Assembly (NCBI GenBank): GCA_004299465.1
Contig: SCST01000597.1
Location: 1-9,464 of the forward strand
DNA from: Methylovulum sp.
Lineage (GTDB): Bacteria > Pseudomonadota > Gammaproteobacteria > Methylococcales > Methylomonadaceae
Length of the DNA stretch: 9,464 bases
Direction: 5' to 3'
Position 1 is the first letter of the stretch. Each line of letters starts with the position of its first letter. Made by a program: the position numbers and the translations under genes. The notes under the pieces are model-generated. The model saw only the letters and a program-made list of their open reading frames with translations, had not been told where the DNA came from and ran no database searches. Positions 6,545 through 9,464 of this stretch are shown here, one piece after another.

Positions 6545-8020
6545 ATGAAGATGATGCTGAGCGAGATTGCCGGGCATGTGCGCGGAAAGCTGGTTGGTGC
6601 TGATGTAGCCGTCACGTCGACCAGCATAGACACGCGCTCGATACAGCCGGGGCAGCTCTATGTGGCGATCAAGGGCGAGCAGTTCGACGGCAATGATTTT
6701 GTCGAACAGGCCGAGCAGGCGGGTGCGATTGCCGCCATCGTGCATTCCGGTGTTACGGTAAATATCCCGCACATTATCGTTGACGATACCCGCCTGGCCT
6801 TGGCCGAACTGGCCGGTGCGTGGCGGCGGCAAGCGGCGGTTCCGGCAGGTTGCATTGGTTCCCTACCGACTGCGACACTTCCACCATCCCTGGCGGTCGG
6901 TCGCATCGGTTCCCTACCGATTGCGACACTCCCACCATCCCTGGCGGTCGTCGGGGTTACCGGTAGTAACGGCAAGACGACCGTCAAGGAGATGACGGCG
7001 GCGATACTGGGCGCTTCTGAGACTGGCAGTGACGATGTCTTGTATACCCAAGGCAATTTGAATAATGACATCGGCGTGCCGTTAACGCTGCTGCGGCTGA
7101 ACGAGCGGCAGCGCTATGCCGTGATTGAAATGGGCGCAAACCATCCCGGCGAAATTGCCTATACCAGCCGCTACGCTGAGGCCGATGTCGTCATACTGAA
7201 CAATGCGGGTGCCGCGCATATAGCAGGGTTCGGCAGTCTCGACGGCGTTGCAGAGGCAAAAGGCGAAATCATCGCGACGCTTAAACAGGATGGCGTTGCC
7301 GTGCTTAACCGCGATGACGCCTATTTCGACTACTGGAAATCGCTCGCAGGCCACAGGAAAGTGCTGTCGTTCGGCTTGAGCGACGCAGCGGATGTCAGGG
7401 CTAAAGGCATCACGACAGCGATTCGCGATAACGCGTTTGCAACGACGTTTGAACTGTTTACGCCGCAAGGCGCGCAAAGCTGCGTGCTGAAGCTGGCCGG
7501 CCGGCATAACGTGGTTAATGCCTTGGCGGCAACGGCGGCGAGCCTGGCGCTAAACATCAGCTTGGCGCAAATTGTCCGGGGACTCTCCAGCGTAAAGCCG
7601 GTTACCGGGCGTTTGCAGCTCTTGGTCGGCCGCCTGGGCAATAGGATTATCGATGACAGCTATAACGCCAACGCGATGTCGCTGGAAGCCGGCCTGGATG
7701 TGCTGGCCGGCTGTGCATCCAGGCCGTGGCTGGTGTTGGGCGCTTTCGGCGAATTGGGGCCGGACAGCCCGAAAATCCACCAGGACATAGGCGGGCTGAT
7801 TAAGGCCCGCGGCGTGCTCAGGCTGCTTGCAACCGGCAATGACGCGAGGAATACGGTGCAGGCTTTTGGAAACGGTGCGACTTTCTTTGATACGCAAAGC
7901 GACTTGATAGCCGCGCTGCAGCAAGAGCTTAAAGGTGATGAAACGCTATTGATTAAGGGATCAAGATCGCAGCGCATGGAAAATGTAGCGGCAGCCCTGG
8001 TTGAGAACTTTAGGACTTGA
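6545..8020 (+). CDS. murF: UDP-MurNAc-tripeptide:D-alanyl-D-alanine ligase MurF
   Basis: MurF adds D-Ala-D-Ala to UDP-MurNAc-tripeptide with ATP in the cytoplasm, completing the pentapeptide. The 491-residue protein has the family motifs in order: SIDTRSIQPGQLYVAIKGE (28-46), P-loop GVTGSNGKTTVKEM (137-150), YTQGNLNNDIGVPLTLL, VIEMGANHPGEIA, EAKGEI with the likely carbamylated lysine, GRHNVVNALAA, IIDDSYNANAMSLEAGL and LIKGSRSQRME. It is about 35 residues longer than typical MurF (about 455). The excess is a 17-residue segment present twice (residues about 101-135) between the substrate domain and the P-loop, encoded by a tandem 51-bp palindromic repeat. Reading frame and catalytic motifs are intact, and the gene sits in an essential cluster, so it is presumably functional. 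The start is ATG 6545, or ATG 6551/6554 a few codons on; the ribosome binding site is weak (CCGGAT). murE lies 78 nt upstream and mraY 18 nt downstream. Confidence 0.96.
   Translation: MKMMLSEIAGHVRGKLVGADVAVTSTSIDTRSIQPGQLYVAIKGEQFDGNDFVEQAEQAGAIAAIVHSGVTVNIPHIIVDDTRLALAELAGAWRRQAAVPAGCIGSLPTATLPPSLAVGRIGSLPIATLPPSLAVVGVTGSNGKTTVKEMTAAILGASETGSDDVLYTQGNLNNDIGVPLTLLRLNERQRYAVIEMGANHPGEIAYTSRYAEADVVILNNAGAAHIAGFGSLDGVAEAKGEIIATLKQDGVAVLNRDDAYFDYWKSLAGHRKVLSFGLSDAADVRAKGITTAIRDNAFATTFELFTPQGAQSCVLKLAGRHNVVNALAATAASLALNISLAQIVRGLSSVKPVTGRLQLLVGRLGNRIIDDSYNANAMSLEAGLDVLAGCASRPWLVLGAFGELGPDSPKIHQDIGGLIKARGVLRLLATGNDARNTVQAFGNGATFFDTQSDLIAALQQELKGDETLLIKGSRSQRMENVAAALVENFRT
6848..6950 (+). repeat. 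Tandem 51-bp palindromic repeat inserted in frame in murF
   Basis: Two copies, 6848-6898 and 6899-6949, differ at only four positions (6851/6902, 6856/6907, 6870/6921, 6880/6931), all C/T transitions. Each unit has two hairpins. Hairpin 1 in copy 2 is GTCGCATCGGT (6900-6910), loop TCCCT, then ACCGATTGCGAC (6916-6927): 11 bp with one bulged base. Hairpin 2 is CCACC-ATCCCT-GGCGG, with one A/C mismatch on this strand. Both loops contain TCCCT. The 51-bp length keeps the frame and encodes 17 residues per copy, IGSLP(T/I)ATLPPSLAV plus flanks. The structure resembles paired REP/BIME-type palindromes and, by residing in a gene, the Rickettsia palindromic elements. No other copy was seen in the window. 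Confidence 0.9.
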
Positions 8021-8038
8021 ATGAGCAGGAATTAAACG

Positions 8039-9121
8039 ATGTTACTTTACTTGGCAGACTATTTAATGAGCTTCGACAGCGGTTTCAGGGTTTTTCATTA
8101 CCTGACGTTCCGGGCCATTCTCGGCGTATTAACGTCATTAATGATCTCGTTCATCATCGGGCCGGTAATGATCAGGAAATTAAGAGGCAACAAGATAGGC
8201 CAAAGCATTCGCGAGCTGGGTCCGCAATCGCATTACGAAAAAGCCGGAACGCCGACTATGGGCGGCGCATTGATCTTGATAGCGATTGCCATCAGCACAT
8301 TGCTCTGGGCGGACCTGGGCAATCGCTATATCTGGGTCATTCTGCTGGTTACGATGGGTTACGGCATCATCGGCTTTATCGATGATTACCGGAAAGTAGT
8401 CAAGCGCAACAGCGACGGCCTGTCGGCCAGGACGAAATACCTGTGGCAGTCGATCATCGGCATGACGGCCGCCGTTTTTTTATACAACACGGCGGTATTG
8501 CCGGCGGAAACGCAATTTATCCTGCCGTTTTTTAAAGACGTTATGCTGGACATGGGCTGGATGTACATCGTGCTGAGCTATTTTGTCATCGTCGGCACCA
8601 GTAACGCCGTCAATTTAACCGACGGCCTGGATGGCCTCGCGATCATGCCGACGGTGATGGTGGCTTCCGGCTTGGGCGTGTTTGCCTATCTTTCCGGACA
8701 TATTGAGTTCTCGCAATACCTGGCGATTCCGTACCTGCCCAATGCCGGCGAACTGATCGTGTTCTGCGCGGCGCTGGTGGGCGCGGGATTGGGATTTTTA
8801 TGGTTTAACACCTATCCAGCGATGGTTTTCATGGGCGATGTCGGCGCACTGGCCTTGGGAGGGGCGCTAGGCATCCTGGCGGTGCTGGTCAGGCAGGAAA
8901 TCGTGCTGATGATCATGGGCGGGGTGTTCGTCATGGAAACCCTGTCGGTCATTATTCAAGTGGCTTCTTTCAAAATGACCGGCAAGCGGGTTTTTCGCAT
9001 GGCGCCGATACATCATCATTTTGAATTGAAAGGTTGGCCGGAACCGCGGGTTATCGTGCGGTTCTGGATTATCACCGTTATTTTGGTATTGATTGGTTTG
9101 GCGACATTAAAGTTGAGATAA
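8039..9121 (+). CDS. mraY: Phospho-N-acetylmuramoyl-pentapeptide-transferase MraY
   Basis: MraY is the inner-membrane enzyme that transfers phospho-MurNAc-pentapeptide from UDP to undecaprenyl phosphate, making lipid I. The protein is 360 residues, the same length as E. coli MraY, and can be aligned end to end without obvious gaps. It is very hydrophobic, consistent with about ten membrane segments. Active-site residues are visible: the DDYRK motif (D115, D116), NLTDGLDGLA (192-201), FMGDVGALALGG with D267, and the HHH motif at 325-327 in MAPIHHHFELKGWPEPRVIVRFW. ATG 8039 follows AGGA at about 8026-8029 and matches the family N-terminus (LLYLADYL, SGFRVFHYLTFRAI). The murF stop is 18 nt upstream. 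Its last about 12 codons are duplicated downstream in a repeat that reaches into murD; the gene itself is intact. Confidence 0.98.
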   Translation: MLLYLADYLMSFDSGFRVFHYLTFRAILGVLTSLMISFIIGPVMIRKLRGNKIGQSIRELGPQSHYEKAGTPTMGGALILIAIAISTLLWADLGNRYIWVILLVTMGYGIIGFIDDYRKVVKRNSDGLSARTKYLWQSIIGMTAAVFLYNTAVLPAETQFILPFFKDVMLDMGWMYIVLSYFVIVGTSNAVNLTDGLDGLAIMPTVMVASGLGVFAYLSGHIEFSQYLAIPYLPNAGELIVFCAALVGAGLGFLWFNTYPAMVFMGDVGALALGGALGILAVLVRQEIVLMIMGGVFVMETLSVIIQVASFKMTGKRVFRMAPIHHHFELKGWPEPRVIVRFWIITVILVLIGLATLKLR

Positions 9122-9253
9122 CAATGGAAACGGCAGCGACTTTAGAATTATTGAATCACAGTCATTTTGGTATTGATTGTTGGTTTAGTGACATTTTGGC
9201 GACATTAAAGTTGAGATAATAATGGAAACGGCAGCGACTTTAGAGTTATTAAA
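9080..9253 (+). repeat. Diverged tandem duplication of the mraY-murD junction
   Basis: The end of mraY, the short gap and the first codons of murD occur twice. A 16-bp block at 9080-9095 recurs exactly at 9164-9179 (offset 84). The block 9097-9155 recurs at 9195-9253 (offset 98) with three differences (9122/9220, 9147/9245, 9153/9251). The change in offset comes from 14 extra bases in copy 2, which look like a second, nested duplication: GGTTTAGTGACATT at 9182-9195 mirrors GGTTTGGCGACATT at 9095-9108. The intact mraY end belongs to copy 1 and the intact murD start to copy 2. Confidence 0.93.
9124..9219 (+). CDS. Chimeric 31-codon mini-ORF between mraY and murD
   Basis: The duplication leaves a short frame starting at the first copy of the murD start codon and ending at the second copy of the mraY stop. 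Its first ten residues, METAATLELL, equal the MurD N-terminus. Its last seven, LATLKLR, equal the MraY C-terminus. Between them lies NHSHFGIDCWFSDI, from out-of-frame or junction sequence. It starts 2 nt after the mraY stop and ends 2 nt before the murD start, so both spacings match what the ancestral mraY-murD junction would have had. Ribosomes may well translate it and reinitiate at murD. It is most likely a by-product of duplication with no protein function, though it could affect murD translation. Whether it is expressed is unknown. Confidence 0.45.
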   Translation: METAATLELLNHSHFGIDCWFSDILATLKLR

Positions 9254-9464
9254 AAAGCATTTTGAGCTGGATCCGCAAAGCGCCAAGGTCTTGGTCGTCG
9301 GGCTTGGCAGCACAGGAATTTCGGTTGCGCATTATTTACGGAATATGGGCTTTAGCTTCGCGATTATCGACAGCCGTGACAAGCCGCCGTTAATCGATGA
9401 ATTTGCTGAAATTATGCCCGATGCGCCGGTCTTTACCGGCGGTTTTGATGATGCCGCTTTTAAG
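9222..9464 (+). CDS. murD: UDP-MurNAc-L-alanine:D-glutamate ligase MurD, 5' part only
   Basis: MurD adds D-glutamate to UDP-MurNAc-L-Ala in the cytoplasm. Only 81 codons are in the window; the frame is open at the right edge. Residues 22-40 (KVLVVGLGSTGISVAHYLR) form the Rossmann-like N-terminal strand and glycine loop (GLGSTG, 27-32) that binds the UDP-substrate. AIIDSRDKPP follows, matching the MurD family N-terminus. The ATPase and C-terminal domains lie outside. The start ATG 9222 is the second of two nearly identical candidates created by the local duplication; the first (9124) runs into a stop after 31 codons, so 9222 must be the real start. Placement after mraY is the standard dcw order; ftsW, murG and murC would be expected next. 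Confidence 0.93.
   Translation, partial: METAATLELLKKHFELDPQSAKVLVVGLGSTGISVAHYLRNMGFSFAIIDSRDKPPLIDEFAEIMPDAPVFTGGFDDAAFK

Noticed and set aside
6848..6950. CRISPR-like array
   Set aside because: There are only two directly adjacent copies with no spacers, and they lie inside a coding frame.
8017..8385. 122-codon + strand open frame overlapping the start of mraY
   Set aside because: It is an out-of-frame shadow; mraY in the other frame matches its family from the first residues.
9034..9123. Upstream extension of the mini-ORF into mraY
   Set aside because: The longer frame from a GTG or ATG inside mraY has no start signal; only the part from ATG 9124 follows from the duplicated murD start.

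Overview
The window is a stretch of a gammaproteobacterial chromosome. The RNase P RNA gene (rnpB) sits just upstream of the start of the division and cell wall (dcw) cluster: mraZ, rsmH, ftsL, ftsI, murE, murF, mraY and the first 81 codons of murD. All genes from rnpB to murD read on the + strand. The proteins resemble their E. coli and Pseudomonas counterparts closely. MraY has the same length as the E. coli protein and MurE carries the DNPR motif of meso-diaminopimelate ligases. The rnpB next to mraZ arrangement recalls Pseudomonas. A methanotroph-like (Methylococcales) relative is possible, but that is a guess from general resemblance and was not tested.

Layout. Positions 1 to about 446 hold the decayed 3' part of an IS4-type transposase on the - strand, running off the left edge. 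Positions 600-1018 hold a complete rnpB unit: extended -10 promoter, type A RNase P RNA and a rho-independent terminator. Positions 1019-1370 are an AT-rich intergenic region ending in a strong sigma-70 promoter (TTGACT, 17 bp, TATAGT) overlapped by decameric MraZ-box repeats. The dcw operon starts at 1371 and runs off the right edge with short gaps or overlaps. The longest gap (78 bp, murE-murF) contains a large palindrome.

How the genes work together. MraZ represses its own operon through the repeats at its promoter. RsmH methylates 16S rRNA. FtsL and FtsI belong to the septal peptidoglycan synthesis complex. MurE and MurF add meso-DAP and D-Ala-D-Ala to the UDP-MurNAc peptide. MraY then moves the product onto undecaprenyl phosphate to make lipid I. 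MurD catalyses an earlier step (D-Glu addition).

The core genes are ordinary. The unusual material is repeat-derived change inside or between essential genes: (1) a 51-bp palindromic unit present twice in frame within murF, adding about 35 residues just before the ATP-binding loop; (2) a diverged tandem duplication of the mraY-murD junction that creates a 31-codon chimeric mini-ORF in front of murD; (3) a 44-bp interrupted palindrome between murE and murF; (4) a charged insertion of about 30 residues in FtsI. I found no sign of a new defence, secretion or metabolic system.
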